A DNA stretch of 21,027 bases, taken from the NCBI GenBank assembly GCA_937967805.1, contig CALBTC010000206.1, positions 1 through 21,027 on the forward strand, written 5' to 3'. The DNA is from an uncultured Anaerolineaceae bacterium (GTDB taxonomy: Bacteria; Chloroflexota; Anaerolineae; Promineifilales; Promineifilaceae). Both the position numbers and the translations under genes were made by a program. The notes below the pieces were generated by a model. The model worked only from the letters and a program-made list of their open reading frames with translations, had not been told where the DNA came from and ran no database searches. Shown one piece after another: positions 14,091 to 21,027 of this stretch (its first letter is position 1; every line of letters starts with the position of its first letter).

Positions 14091-16694
14091 ATGAGATTAG
14101 ACAAATTCACCCAAAAAGCTCAGGAAGCGGTTTTGGAAGCCCAAAACTTAGCCCAGGGCTTCAACCACCCGGCCATTGAGCCGGAACATTTACTCAGTGC
14201 GCTTGTGGCGCAGGAAGGGGGCGTGGTGCCCTCGCTGCTCAAGCGCATTGGCACCGATACCGGCATGTTGCAAAACAGCTTGCAGCAGGCGCTGGGGCGA
14301 CTGCCACGCGCTACGGGCAGCAGCGTCCAGGTGAGCATCAGTCGCAACCTGAACGCCGTCATCGAAGAGGCACAAAGCATCGCCGACAACATGAAGGACG
14401 AATACGTCTCTACCGAGCATCTGCTGATGGCCATGGCCCAGCCCAAGGCGGGCAGCGTCCGCGATCTGCTGGCGCGGCATGGCATCGACTACAACAGCAT
14501 CATGCAGGCGCTGGCCGCCGTGCGCGGTTCGCAGCGGGTCACCAGCCAAAACCCGGAAGCGCAGTACGAGGCGCTGGTGAAATACGGCCGTGATCTCACC
14601 CAGGAAGCGCGCAAAGGCAAACTCGATCCGGTCATTGGCCGTGATGAGGAAATCCGGCGCGTCATTCAGATTTTGAGCCGACGCACCAAAAACAACCCGG
14701 TGCTCATTGGCGATCCCGGCGTGGGTAAAACCGCCATCGCCGAAGGGCTGGCCCAGCGCATCGTGCGCGGCGACGTGCCTTTGGGGCTCAAAGAAAAGCG
14801 ACTGGTCGCCCTCGATTTGGGCGCTTTGGTCGCCGGAGCCAAATATCGCGGCGAGTTTGAAGAGCGGCTCAAAGCCGTCCTCAAAGAGATTCAGGAAGCT
14901 GAGGGCGAAATTATTCTCTTCATCGATGAGATGCACACGCTGGTGGGTGCCGGTGCCGCCGAGGGCAGCATGGACGCCAGCAACATGCTCAAACCGCTGC
15001 TGGCCCGTGGCGAGCTGCACGCCATCGGGGCCACCACCCTGGACGAATTCCGCAAATACATCGAAAAAGATGCCGCCCTGGAGCGGCGCTTCCAGCCTGT
15101 GTTTGTGGGCGAGCCCAGCGTGGAGGACACTATCTCCATTTTGCGCGGCCTGAAGGAACGGTACGAGGTGCACCACGGCGTGCGCATCACCGACGGAGCC
15201 ACGATTGCTGCCGCCTCGTTAAGCAACCGCTACATCACCGACCGCTTCCTGCCGGACAAAGCGATTGACCTGGTGGATGAAGCCGCCAGCCGCCTGCGCA
15301 TGGAAATTGACAGCAAACCGGCCGAGCTGGATGTGGTGGATCGCGAGATCATGCAGCGGGAAATTGAGCGCGAGGCGTTGAAAAAAGAGAAAGACAAGGC
15401 CAGCAAAGAGCGGTTGAATAAACTAGAAGAAGAGCTGGCGAACCTGAAAGAACAAAGTACGCAGCTCACGGCACGCTGGCAGGCGGAAAAAGAGGCCATT
15501 CAGCGCATCCAGTCGATCAAGGAACAAATCGACCAGCTCAACGTGGAAATCGAGCAGGCCCAGCGCGAAATGGATTACCAGAAAGCGGCGGAACTGCAAT
15601 ACGGCCGTCTCCATGAACTAGAACAATCCCTCAAGCAGGCCAGCGACAAGCTCTCCACGATGCAGCAGGAAGGGGCGCTGCTCAAAGAAGAAGTTGGCAC
15701 CGAAGAAATTGCCCAGATTGTAGCCAAATGGACCGGCATCCCGGTGAGCAAGCTGCTCGAAGGCGAAGTCGAAAAGCTGGTGCACATGGAAGAACGCCTG
15801 CACGACCGCGTGGTCGGCCAGGACGAGGCGATTCGTGCGGTGGCCGCTGCCGTGCGCCGCAGCCGCTCCGGACTGCAAGACCCCAACCGGCCTATCGGCA
15901 ACTTTATTTTCCTGGGACCAACCGGCGTCGGTAAAACTGAGCTGGCCCGCGCCCTGGCGGAGTTCCTGTTTGACGACGAGCGCAACATGGTGCGCATCGA
16001 CATGAGCGAGTACCAGGAGCGGCACACTGTGGCCCGGCTCATCGGCGCGCCACCCGGCTACGTGGGCTACGACGAAGGTGGCCAGTTGACGGAAGCGGTG
16101 CGAAGACGGCCGTATTCCGTCGTGCTGTTCGATGAAATTGAGAAGGCGCATCCAGAGGTGTTTAACGTGTTCTTGCAGGTTTTGGATGACGGCCGTCTGA
16201 CCGATGGCCAGGGTCGCACCGTCGATTTCCGCAACACGGTCATCATCATGACCAGCAACATCGGCAGTCAGTACATTCTGGATACCAGCGACGAAACGGT
16301 GATGGAAGATCGGGTCATGGCTGCGCTGCGCGATCATTTCCGGCCCGAATTCTTGAACCGGGTGGATGAAATTGTGCTTTTCCACCGGCTGACGCGGGAG
16401 CAGTTACGCGAGATTGCCCAGATTCAGCTCAACCAGATGCGCGATCGGCTGGACCGGCGCGGCATTTCTGTAGCCCTCACGCCTGCCGCCACTGACCGCC
16501 TTATCGAAGAAGGGTACGACCCGGTGTACGGCGCACGGCCGCTCAAGCGCGTCATCCAGCGGCAAATCATCGATCCGCTGGCGCTCAAGCTCATCCAGGG
16601 CGACGTCCACGATGGTGATCGCGTCTCGGTGGATGTGAAAGATGGAGAATTGGAGTTTAGTGTGGTGGAAACGGCCATAGCGGCACCTACCTAA
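14091..16694 (+). CDS. clpB: ATP-dependent disaggregase ClpB (Hsp100)
   Basis: This is an 867-residue cytoplasmic AAA+ ring protein that pulls polypeptides out of aggregates in cooperation with DnaK/J. The ATG at 14091 is chosen over 14070 because GGAGG (14081-14085) precedes it and the product begins [14 protein letters not shown] as in other ClpB proteins. An N-terminal repeat domain spans about 1-145. The first AAA+ module has Walker A GDPGVGKT (207-214) and Walker B FIDE (D279, E280). The coiled-coil middle domain (about 405-525), rich in Lys, Glu, Leu and Gln, is the feature that separates ClpB from ClpA/C. The second AAA+ module has GPTGVGKT (609-616) and FDE (D681, E682). The pore loop GAKYRGEFE is intact. 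It is the last gene of the chaperone block and is followed by a strong palindromic hairpin. Confidence 0.98.
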   Translation: MRLDKFTQKAQEAVLEAQNLAQGFNHPAIEPEHLLSALVAQEGGVVPSLLKRIGTDTGMLQNSLQQALGRLPRATGSSVQVSISRNLNAVIEEAQSIADNMKDEYVSTEHLLMAMAQPKAGSVRDLLARHGIDYNSIMQALAAVRGSQRVTSQNPEAQYEALVKYGRDLTQEARKGKLDPVIGRDEEIRRVIQILSRRTKNNPVLIGDPGVGKTAIAEGLAQRIVRGDVPLGLKEKRLVALDLGALVAGAKYRGEFEERLKAVLKEIQEAEGEIILFIDEMHTLVGAGAAEGSMDASNMLKPLLARGELHAIGATTLDEFRKYIEKDAALERRFQPVFVGEPSVEDTISILRGLKERYEVHHGVRITDGATIAAASLSNRYITDRFLPDKAIDLVDEAASRLRMEIDSKPAELDVVDREIMQREIEREALKKEKDKASKERLNKLEEELANLKEQSTQLTARWQAEKEAIQRIQSIKEQIDQLNVEIEQAQREMDYQKAAELQYGRLHELEQSLKQASDKLSTMQQEGALLKEEVGTEEIAQIVAKWTGIPVSKLLEGEVEKLVHMEERLHDRVVGQDEAIRAVAAAVRRSRSGLQDPNRPIGNFIFLGPTGVGKTELARALAEFLFDDERNMVRIDMSEYQERHTVARLIGAPPGYVGYDEGGQLTEAVRRRPYSVVLFDEIEKAHPEVFNVFLQVLDDGRLTDGQGRTVDFRNTVIIMTSNIGSQYILDTSDETVMEDRVMAALRDHFRPEFLNRVDEIVLFHRLTREQLREIAQIQLNQMRDRLDRRGISVALTPAATDRLIEEGYDPVYGARPLKRVIQRQIIDPLALKLIQGDVHDGDRVSVDVKDGELEFSVVETAIAAPT

Positions 16695-16724
16695 CCCCAA
16701 AATCACACTAAATCTGTAATTGTA

Positions 16725-16756
16725 AAACGGCTAACACCGCGCGGTGTTAGCCGTTT
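16725..16756. terminator. 32-bp perfect palindrome after clpB, likely terminator
   Basis: AAACGGCTAACACCGC (16725-16740) is directly followed by its exact reverse complement (16741-16756), giving a 14 to 16 bp stem. It sits 31 bases after the clpB stop. A-rich before and T-containing after, it can act in both directions, although the T run is only three bases. Confidence 0.75.
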
Positions 16757-16844
16757 ACGTTTCTCAGCCAAGCGTCAGGTTGGCACGGGGTGTGCGTATG
16801 GTTTCAGCCCATTTTCCACGCCGCAGATTGTGTACACTGCAAGC

Positions 16845-17336
16845 ATGGAAATGAAAGTTGATGTGTCCCTGAACCAAATAAACCTTTCCTACCTGCTTCA
16901 GACCGTAAAGGAAAAAGCGGAAGCGCTGCTGAAAGCGGAAGCGTCTGCCCACAACCAGGCGATGGGTTTTGCTGTGGGCACGTTCATCAGCCTGCTGCCT
17001 ACGCCGGGATTTAACTTTGCCCTGGCGCTGCTGCTGGCCAGTTGGTTCCGGCTGCACCGGGCCACGGTGTTGGTCTCTTTGGCCGTGTGGAATGTATTTG
17101 TAACTGCGCCATTTTTTGCGTTGAGCTATCGTCTGGGGAACTGGTTGTTCCCGGCGCCTGCCACCGCTTCGGTTACGGCACAGTGGCAGGCACAGGTCAT
17201 CTCATTTGTGCAGGGGTTTTTGGTGGGGAATTTGATTATTGCCGTGGGGATAACGGCCGTTTCCTACACCATCGTTCTTTTTATCATCTGGCTTTTGCGG
17301 GAGAAAAAGCAGGCAAAAGTTACTTCCGCCGCGTAG
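16845..17336 (+). CDS. DUF2062-domain membrane protein
   Basis: This is a 163-residue protein from ATG 16845. A GTG at 16830 would add five residues and an ATG at 16851 would drop two. None has a good Shine-Dalgarno, and TACACT (16833-16838) just before the ATG could be the -10 of a leaderless transcript. A short amphipathic N-terminal helix (about 10-35) is followed by the DUF2062 core: NQAMGFAVGTFISLLPTPGF, then LALLLASWFRLHRATVL and VWNVFVTAPFFALSYRLG. Two further membrane segments come at about 118-150, then a Lys-rich end. The Gly-rich 'G.F..L.P.PG' and 'N.....P' positions are the hallmarks of the family, which has no assigned biochemical role. It often lies near envelope or glycosyltransferase genes. 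Its last 17 bases overlap the convergent gene. Confidence 0.8.
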   Translation: MEMKVDVSLNQINLSYLLQTVKEKAEALLKAEASAHNQAMGFAVGTFISLLPTPGFNFALALLLASWFRLHRATVLVSLAVWNVFVTAPFFALSYRLGNWLFPAPATASVTAQWQAQVISFVQGFLVGNLIIAVGITAVSYTIVLFIIWLLREKKQAKVTSAA

Positions 17337-17571
17337 CCCCTGTAATCACCAACAAAATTATCGATCCCACGACGGCAACCAGAAAACTGCGCCAATCAAA
17401 AGCAAAACTAAACGACTCACCCGTGATAAACTGCATGATCAGGCCGCCAATAAAAGCGCCCACAACGCCAATGACAATGTTATACAAACAGCCAGACCGC
17501 TTGCTGCCGGCAATCATACCGGCGACGCCACCGGCTAAAGCCCCAAAAATAATCCAAGCTAAAATACCCAT
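17320..17571 (-). CDS. GlsB/YeaQ/YmgE family stress-response membrane protein
   Basis: This is an 83-residue protein with three membrane segments (about 2-22, 28-47, 62-79). MGILAWIIFGALAGGVAGMI and the Gly-rich CLYNIVIGVVGAFIGG are the diagnostic halves of the GlsB/YeaQ/YmgE (transglycosylase-associated) family, and the Arg/Lys-rich end (TRRK) is usual. The family is small, membrane-embedded and commonly induced by general or acid stress, but its molecular function is unknown. AAGGAGAG just before the ATG (minus strand, plus positions about 17576-17583) supports the start. It converges on the DUF2062 gene with a 17-base 3' overlap and no terminator between them, so the two transcripts are antisense to each other at their ends. 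Confidence 0.92.
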   Translation of the reverse strand: MGILAWIIFGALAGGVAGMIAGSKRSGCLYNIVIGVVGAFIGGLIMQFITGESFSFAFDWRSFLVAVVGSIILLVITGATRRK

Positions 17572-17706
17572 TTTGCTCTCCTTAATTTGCTTGCCGCCAC
17601 GGTTGTTGCGGCTTTTGACAATTGTAACGCTTTACGTAAGCAAAACCGATTATGTTTCTTTTACCAAAAGATATAATTTTTTTGTCTTTCTTGATTGACT
17701 CCTTTT

Positions 17707-17746
17707 TGCAAAACAGTGCCTTGAATCAGGCGCTGTTTTGCATTTT
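17707..17746 (+). terminator. Hairpin terminator upstream of the ncRNA candidate
   Basis: TGCAAAACAGTGCCT (17707-17721) pairs with 17728-17742 (one T-G pair) around TGAATC and is followed by TTTT (17743-17746). No plus-strand gene ends nearby, so it may catch read-through from the DUF2062 gene or end an unseen short RNA. Confidence 0.8.
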
Positions 17747-17778
17747 AAGCTCTTTTACAGCAGAAGGCGTAACCCAGC

Positions 17779-17809
17779 TTGTAAGTAATTTACGATAAGG
17801 TTATCTAAT
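17779..17809 (+). promoter_or_regulatory. Candidate promoter of the structured RNA
   Basis: TTGTAA (17779-17784) is followed by TATCTA (17802-17807, 17-base spacer), overlapping TCTAAT (17804-17809). Either -10 would place the start at about 17813-17816, at the very 5' strand of the outer stem of the structured element. Confidence 0.45.
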
Positions 17810-17810
17810 A

Positions 17811-18021
17811 GGGGAGCGCCGCACAACCTCCTCTCCCAAGGTTGTATGATGCTCAGGATACGGCTTCATTTTTGTTTGCGGCGCTGCCCTTTTCTGGGAC
17901 TTATTGAGCTGTCAGATGTTTCGTAAGAAATTGGTTTTACTGTATTAATTAACTTCTTCACGCTTAATTAAAGCTTATTCTGCTCCAGACGCCGTGCTCC
18001 CCGCACGGCGTCTCTCCTTTT
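17811..18021 (+). ncRNA. Candidate structured non-coding RNA (family not recognised)
   Basis: The first 80 bases fold as a three-way junction. The outer stem is 17811-17823 with 17877-17890 (core AGCGCCGCA/TGCGGCGCT, one bulged G). Hairpin two is ACAACCT (17823-17829) with AGGTTGT (17839-17845). Hairpin three is ATGATGC (17846-17852) with GCTTCAT (17863-17869), with one mismatch. TTTT follows the outer stem, so the RNA might end at about 17893. If it reads on, it crosses an AT-rich stretch and ends at the terminator 17987-18021. A promoter-like sequence lies at the right distance upstream, and a separate terminator isolates the unit from the previous genes. I checked by eye against 6S, SRP, RNase P, tmRNA and common riboswitch motifs and found no match. 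A dispersed repeat element is the main alternative. Confidence 0.45.
17987..18021 (+). terminator. Rho-independent terminator in a gene-free stretch
   Basis: AGACGCCGTGC (17987-17997) is perfectly complementary to 18003-18013, with loop TCCCC, and CTCCTTTT follows (18014-18021). No open reading frame ends near it, which is the main argument for a non-coding transcript upstream. Confidence 0.85.
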
Positions 18022-18184
18022 AAGGGAAGTTCCCCATATACACTCCGCACAATCCAAATTTTTAGCAAGATTCGGCCGTTGCAGTTGTCATTATGAACCC
18101 GTGACTTTTGTTATTGCCTGTTGCTCATCTGGAATTGTACCATTCTAAAAGTGACATTCCTTTCCAAAAACAGGAGTTATTTCC

Positions 18185-18631
18185 ATGAAAAAAGAATTGG
18201 TACGCAACTGGATGACCCAGGATGTGATTACCGTCAATCCCAACACTGCTCTGCCAGAAGCCCATCAAATCATGATGGATGAAGAAATTCGCCGCCTGCC
18301 GGTGGTGGATGACAATGGCGTTCTGCTCGGCATTGTAACGTTGGGCGACGTTCGAGGAGCCCAGCCTTCCCCGGCAACCACGCTAAGCATTTGGGAGTTG
18401 AACTATCTGCTTTCTAGTCTCACGGTTGAGAAGATTATGACCCCCCAGCCAATGACCATTGAGCCTGACGCCACAATCGGCGCTGCTGCCCGAACCATGT
18501 TAGAACATCGCGTCAGCGGTCTGCCTGTAGTAGATGCAAACGGCAAACTGGCGGGCATCATCACCGAATCTGACATCTTCAGCATGGTGGTTGTTCATGA
18601 ATGGAGCGAGGGCGAAGCTGAACCGGCATGA
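18185..18631 (+). CDS. Twin CBS-domain protein
   Basis: This 148-residue protein is made of two CBS motifs and little else. CBS 1 (about 7-60) reads VRNWMTQDVITVNPNT, then RRLPVVDDNGVLLGIVTLGDV. CBS 2 (about 79-137) reads VEKIMTPQPMTIEPDAT, then VSGLPVVDANGKLAGIITESDI. Pairs of CBS motifs form a Bateman module that binds adenosine nucleotides and usually regulates a partner. Here no catalytic domain is attached, as in stand-alone AcuB-like or stress-linked CBS proteins. The ATG follows CAGGAG (18171-18176) by eight bases. The last 37 bases, coding for the acidic tail EWSEGEAEPA, overlap the 3' end of carB on the other strand. The ligand and partner cannot be deduced. Overlap with carB alone is no evidence for a link to pyrimidine synthesis. 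Confidence 0.9.
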   Translation: MKKELVRNWMTQDVITVNPNTALPEAHQIMMDEEIRRLPVVDDNGVLLGIVTLGDVRGAQPSPATTLSIWELNYLLSSLTVEKIMTPQPMTIEPDATIGAAARTMLEHRVSGLPVVDANGKLAGIITESDIFSMVVVHEWSEGEAEPA

Positions 18632-21027
18632 TGCCGCTGCAAACTGCGCACTCGGAGTTCTTTTTTGCGCAATGCCTTAATGCCACTGACTGCTGCCTGT
18701 GCCGCCGACATGGTTGAAATAAGCAAGATATTGTGCCGAATGGCAGCAGAACGCATCGCAGCTTGATCTTCATGTGCTTGCTGCCCCAGCGGCGTGTTGA
18801 TGATGAGCTGAACCTTGCCTGAAACGATGAGCTGGATGGTATTTAAGCCTGGCTCACTGGCTTTGGCCACCAGCGTGACCGGTAGATTGACCCGCCGTAA
18901 GGTTACGGCCGTTCCTTCCGTCGCGTACAGTTCAAATCCCAATCTGTGTAAATCCCGCGCTATTTTTAACGCTGCCGATTTATCAAAATCGTTTACCGTG
19001 ATGAGCACCGCGCCAGCGAGCGGCAGCGGTGTGCCCACCGCCAGCTGCGTCTTGGCAAAAGCGTGGCCAAACTGAGAGGCGTGCCCCATCACTTCGCCCG
19101 TGCTGCGCATTTCTGGACCGAGCCGCGTGTCGGCTCCCGGCAGCTTGTTAAACGGTAGCACCGCCTCCTTCACAAAAAAACCGTCTATGGGTAGCATGTG
19201 GGTGAAATTTAGGTCGGCAAGACGGCAGCCCGCCTGCACCTGGGCCGCTATGCGAGCCACCGGCAAACCGGTCGCTTTGCTCACAAAGGGTACCGTCCGG
19301 CTGGCGCGCGGATTCACCTCAATGACATAAACTACGTCATCCTTAATGGCAAACTGCACGTTCATCAACCCGCGCACATTCAGCGCCAGCCCCAGCTTTT
19401 CTGTGTAATCCTGAATGATATTGAGATGGTACAGGCTGATTTTATAGGGTGGCAGCACACAGGCGCTGTCGCCGGAATGAATGCCTGCTTCCTCAATGTG
19501 CTGCATCACACCGGCCATTACCACCCGCTCGCCGTCGGCCACGGCGTCCACATCCACTTCGAATGCGTCCTCAATGAACTGGTCGATAAGCACCGGATTG
19601 CCCGGCGAAACGCGCGCCGCTTCGGCCAAAAAGCTGCGCAGGGAGTCATCGTCGTAAGCAATGGCCATGGCCCGGCCACCCAGCACGAAGGACGGCCGTA
19701 CCAAAACCGGATACCCAATCTCATGCACCACATCCAGTGCCTCTTCCATAGAATTAGCCAGACCCCAGGCCGGATGGTCAATCTCCAATTTATGTAGCAA
19801 GTCACCAAAACGGCCGCGATCCTCAGCCAGGTCGATGCTGTCCGGTGGAGTGCCCCAGATAGGAACCCCAGCAGCGGCCAAGCCAGCCGTCAGGTTTATT
19901 GGCGTCTGGCCGCCAAACTGCACGATCACACCTTCCGGCTGCTCTAAATCGACAATATTCAGCACATCTTCCAGGGTAAGCGATTCAAAGTAGAGGCGAT
20001 CGGCCGTATCATAATCGGTGCTGACCGTTTCCGGGTTGCAGTTGATCATGATGGTTTCGTAGCCCAACTCGCGCAGCGCCCAGCATGCCTGCACGCAGCA
20101 ATAATCAAACTCAATCCCCTGGCCAATCCTGTTTGGCCCTCCGCCCAAAATGATCACTTTTTTGCGATCCGTCGGATTGGCCTCACAATCTGTTTCGTAA
20201 GTGGAGTAGAGGTATGGCGTGTGGGCTTCAAACTCGGCGGCACAGGTATCGACGCGGTAGTAAACCGGTTTGATGCCCAGTTCGAGGCGGTTTTGGCGCA
20301 CGGCCGTTTCCGACCACCCCAGCGCCTTACCAATCACGGCATCAGCAAAGCCATGCCGCTTGGCCCGAAGAAGGAGATTGGAGAATAGAGATTGGAGATT
20401 GGGGACGTCGCGAAATCTCCAATCGCCAATCTCCAGTCTCTCCAATTCGGCTTCAATCTCTAAAATTTCTTGCAATTGGACTACAAACCACGGGTCAATG
20501 GCGGTTTCGGCGATGATTTCCTGGGAGGTACGGCCGTTGCTCATTGCCGCCGCCATCTGAAACAAACGCTGAGCCGTGGGCACGTTGAGCGCCCCCTCCG
20601 GCACGTGCTGGGCCAGCGCCCGACTAAACCCCGGAATGCCAATGTCTAGCCCGCGAATCGCCTTGTTCAGCGCCTCGGTAAAGGTTCGGCCGATGGCCAT
20701 CACTTCACCCACGCTTTTCATCTGCGGGCCAAGCGTGGGGTCCACGCCGGGGAACTTTTCAAAGTTCCAGCGCGGAATTTTGACCACGCAGTAATCGATG
20801 CTGGGCTCAAAGCTGGCGGGCGTGACGCGGGTGATGTCGTTGGGAATCTCGTCCAGCGTGTAGCCCACAGCCAGCAGCGCGGCGATCTTGGCAATGGGAA
20901 AGCCCGTCGCCTTGCTGGCCAGTGCCGACGAACGAGACACGCGCGGATTCATCTCGATGACAATCACTTCGCCATTTTCGGGGTTGACGGCAAACTGCAC
21001 GTTGCTGCCGCCTGTCTCCACGCCCAC
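18595..21027 (-). CDS. carB: Carbamoyl-phosphate synthase large subunit, 5' end outside the window
   Basis: The visible 810 residues correspond to about residue 290 onward of the usual 1070-residue CarB. This subunit makes carbamoyl phosphate from bicarbonate, ATP and glutamine-derived ammonia for pyrimidine and arginine synthesis. In order: the end of the first ATP-grasp unit (VETGGSNVQFAVNPENG, EMNPRVSRSSALASKATG), the oligomerisation domain, the second synthetase half (VIILGGGPNRIGQGIEFDY, VLVRPSFVLGGRAM, EVNPRASRTVPFVSKATG) and the MGS-like regulatory domain ending near VRSLQRHHA. About 11 extra residues (GSASPSLHS end) are encoded in the 37-base overlap with the CBS gene. In the oligomerisation domain a segment of about 24 residues (from around LEIGDWRF to LFSN) is encoded by an inverted-repeat element at 20371-20446, making the linker about ten residues longer than in E. 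coli. The frame is intact, so the enzyme is probably functional. Confidence 0.97.
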   Translation of the reverse strand: MGVETGGSNVQFAVNPENGEVIVIEMNPRVSRSSALASKATGFPIAKIAALLAVGYTLDEIPNDITRVTPASFEPSIDYCVVKIPRWNFEKFPGVDPTLGPQMKSVGEVMAIGRTFTEALNKAIRGLDIGIPGFSRALAQHVPEGALNVPTAQRLFQMAAAMSNGRTSQEIIAETAIDPWFVVQLQEILEIEAELERLEIGDWRFRDVPNLQSLFSNLLLRAKRHGFADAVIGKALGWSETAVRQNRLELGIKPVYYRVDTCAAEFEAHTPYLYSTYETDCEANPTDRKKVIILGGGPNRIGQGIEFDYCCVQACWALRELGYETIMINCNPETVSTDYDTADRLYFESLTLEDVLNIVDLEQPEGVIVQFGGQTPINLTAGLAAAGVPIWGTPPDSIDLAEDRGRFGDLLHKLEIDHPAWGLANSMEEALDVVHEIGYPVLVRPSFVLGGRAMAIAYDDDSLRSFLAEAARVSPGNPVLIDQFIEDAFEVDVDAVADGERVVMAGVMQHIEEAGIHSGDSACVLPPYKISLYHLNIIQDYTEKLGLALNVRGLMNVQFAIKDDVVYVIEVNPRASRTVPFVSKATGLPVARIAAQVQAGCRLADLNFTHMLPIDGFFVKEAVLPFNKLPGADTRLGPEMRSTGEVMGHASQFGHAFAKTQLAVGTPLPLAGAVLITVNDFDKSAALKIARDLHRLGFELYATEGTAVTLRRVNLPVTLVAKASEPGLNTIQLIVSGKVQLIINTPLGQQAHEDQAAMRSAAIRHNILLISTMSAAQAAVSGIKALRKKELRVRSLQRHHAGSASPSLHS
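20371..20446. repeat. Inverted-repeat element in frame inside carB
   Basis: GATTGGAGATT (20390-20400) is perfectly complementary to 20414-20424, with a 13-base loop. Outside it, ATTGGAGA (20377-20384) pairs with TCTCCAAT (20439-20446), and GGAGATTGG (20373-20381) could instead pair with CCAATCTCC (20426-20434). The element is built from repeated GATTGGAGA units in both directions, quite unlike the surrounding codons. It behaves like an intergenic repeat that landed in the linker of the CarB oligomerisation domain without breaking the frame. Confidence 0.8.

Larger units (their letters stand above)
17572..18184. other. 613 bp region without a convincing protein gene
   Basis: Position 17572 to about 17700 is AT-rich upstream sequence of the minus-strand GlsB-like gene. 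It is followed by a hairpin terminator (17707-17746), a promoter-like pair (17779-17809), a three-way-junction element (17811-17890), an AT-rich stretch with two TTAATTAA words (17945-17952 and 17964-17971) and a second terminator (17987-18021). The last 160 bases lead into the CBS gene: TTGCTC (18121-18126) and TCTAAA (18144-18149) at 17-base spacing may be its promoter. All open frames here are short and lack ribosome sites. Confidence 0.6.

Noticed and set aside
14190..15176. Long minus-strand frames opposite clpB (also opposite dnaK at 12227-13060 and the nuclease at 5304-6407)
   Set aside because: These are antisense shadows of well-supported genes. They lack ribosome sites and family motifs, and are rich in residues expected from the complement of GC-rich codons.
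17042..17698. 218-codon plus-strand frame overlapping the DUF2062 and GlsB-like genes
   Set aside because: It is out of frame with the DUF2062 gene and antisense to GlsB, both of which have clear family motifs.
17801..17869. 22-codon minus-strand frame beginning MKPYPEHHTTLGEEV inside the structured element
   Set aside because: It has no Shine-Dalgarno, and its codons are fully accounted for by the paired stems of the three-way junction. Kept only as a remote possibility of a short peptide or a repeat-encoded frame.
17776..18021. tRNA, 6S RNA, SRP RNA, tmRNA or RNase P RNA in the gene-free stretch
   Set aside because: No T-loop GGTTCGAATCC, no CCA-type acceptor, no SRP GNAR/tetraloop signature, no RNase P core motif and no long 6S-like rod could be found by eye.

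Overview
This 21 kb window has bacterial gene organisation: short intergenic gaps, strong Shine-Dalgarno sites (GGAGG type) and base composition I judge by eye to be a little above 50% GC. The gene complement (sulfotransferase-like protein beside class IV aminotransferases, DUF3352 membrane protein, a large ExeM/NucH-like secreted nuclease, LiaF-like and GlsB/YeaQ membrane proteins) and the many intergenic palindromes would fit an environmental Chloroflexota (Anaerolineae-like) genome. That placement is an inference from gene style and is not proven by any single marker. The window looks chromosomal. I see no phage, transposase, CRISPR, rRNA or tRNA.

Layout. 1-188 is the 3' end of an OsmC-type peroxidase. 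280-2925 (minus) is a three-gene cluster: two different class IV PLP aminotransferases followed by a sulfotransferase-fold protein. The gaps between these genes are filled by two unrelated inverted repeats. 3239-4957 (plus) is a membrane-anchored acidic DUF3352 protein. 5283-8855 is a secreted multidomain nuclease with an RTX-like tail, followed by a strong hairpin. 8983-9345 (minus) is the C-terminal remnant of an arginase/agmatinase-family gene. 9559-10095 is a small polytopic membrane protein. 10311-16694 (plus) is a protein-quality-control block: hsp20, dnaK, a cbpA-type J protein and clpB. Each is separated from the next by a terminator or a palindromic element, and no CIRCE operator was seen. 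16845-17571 holds a DUF2062 protein and a convergent, overlapping GlsB/YeaQ-type protein. 17572-18184 has no convincing protein gene, but it carries two terminators and a three-way-junction element that together look like a small non-coding RNA unit. 18185-18631 is a twin-CBS protein whose 3' end overlaps carB (minus), which runs off the window end.

What stands out: (1) the octamer palindrome ACGGCCGT occurs 24 times, about once per 0.9 kb in genes of every function, resembling the highly iterated palindromes (HIP1) of cyanobacteria. (2) An inverted-repeat element of the intergenic type sits in frame inside carB and encodes part of its interdomain linker. (3) The sulfotransferase-like and class IV aminotransferase genes correspond, from memory, to domains fused in plant BCAT-like proteins, and one of these aminotransferases has Thr where the family has the Glu that contacts the cofactor. 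(4) There is an uncharacterised structured RNA candidate at about 17811-18021.
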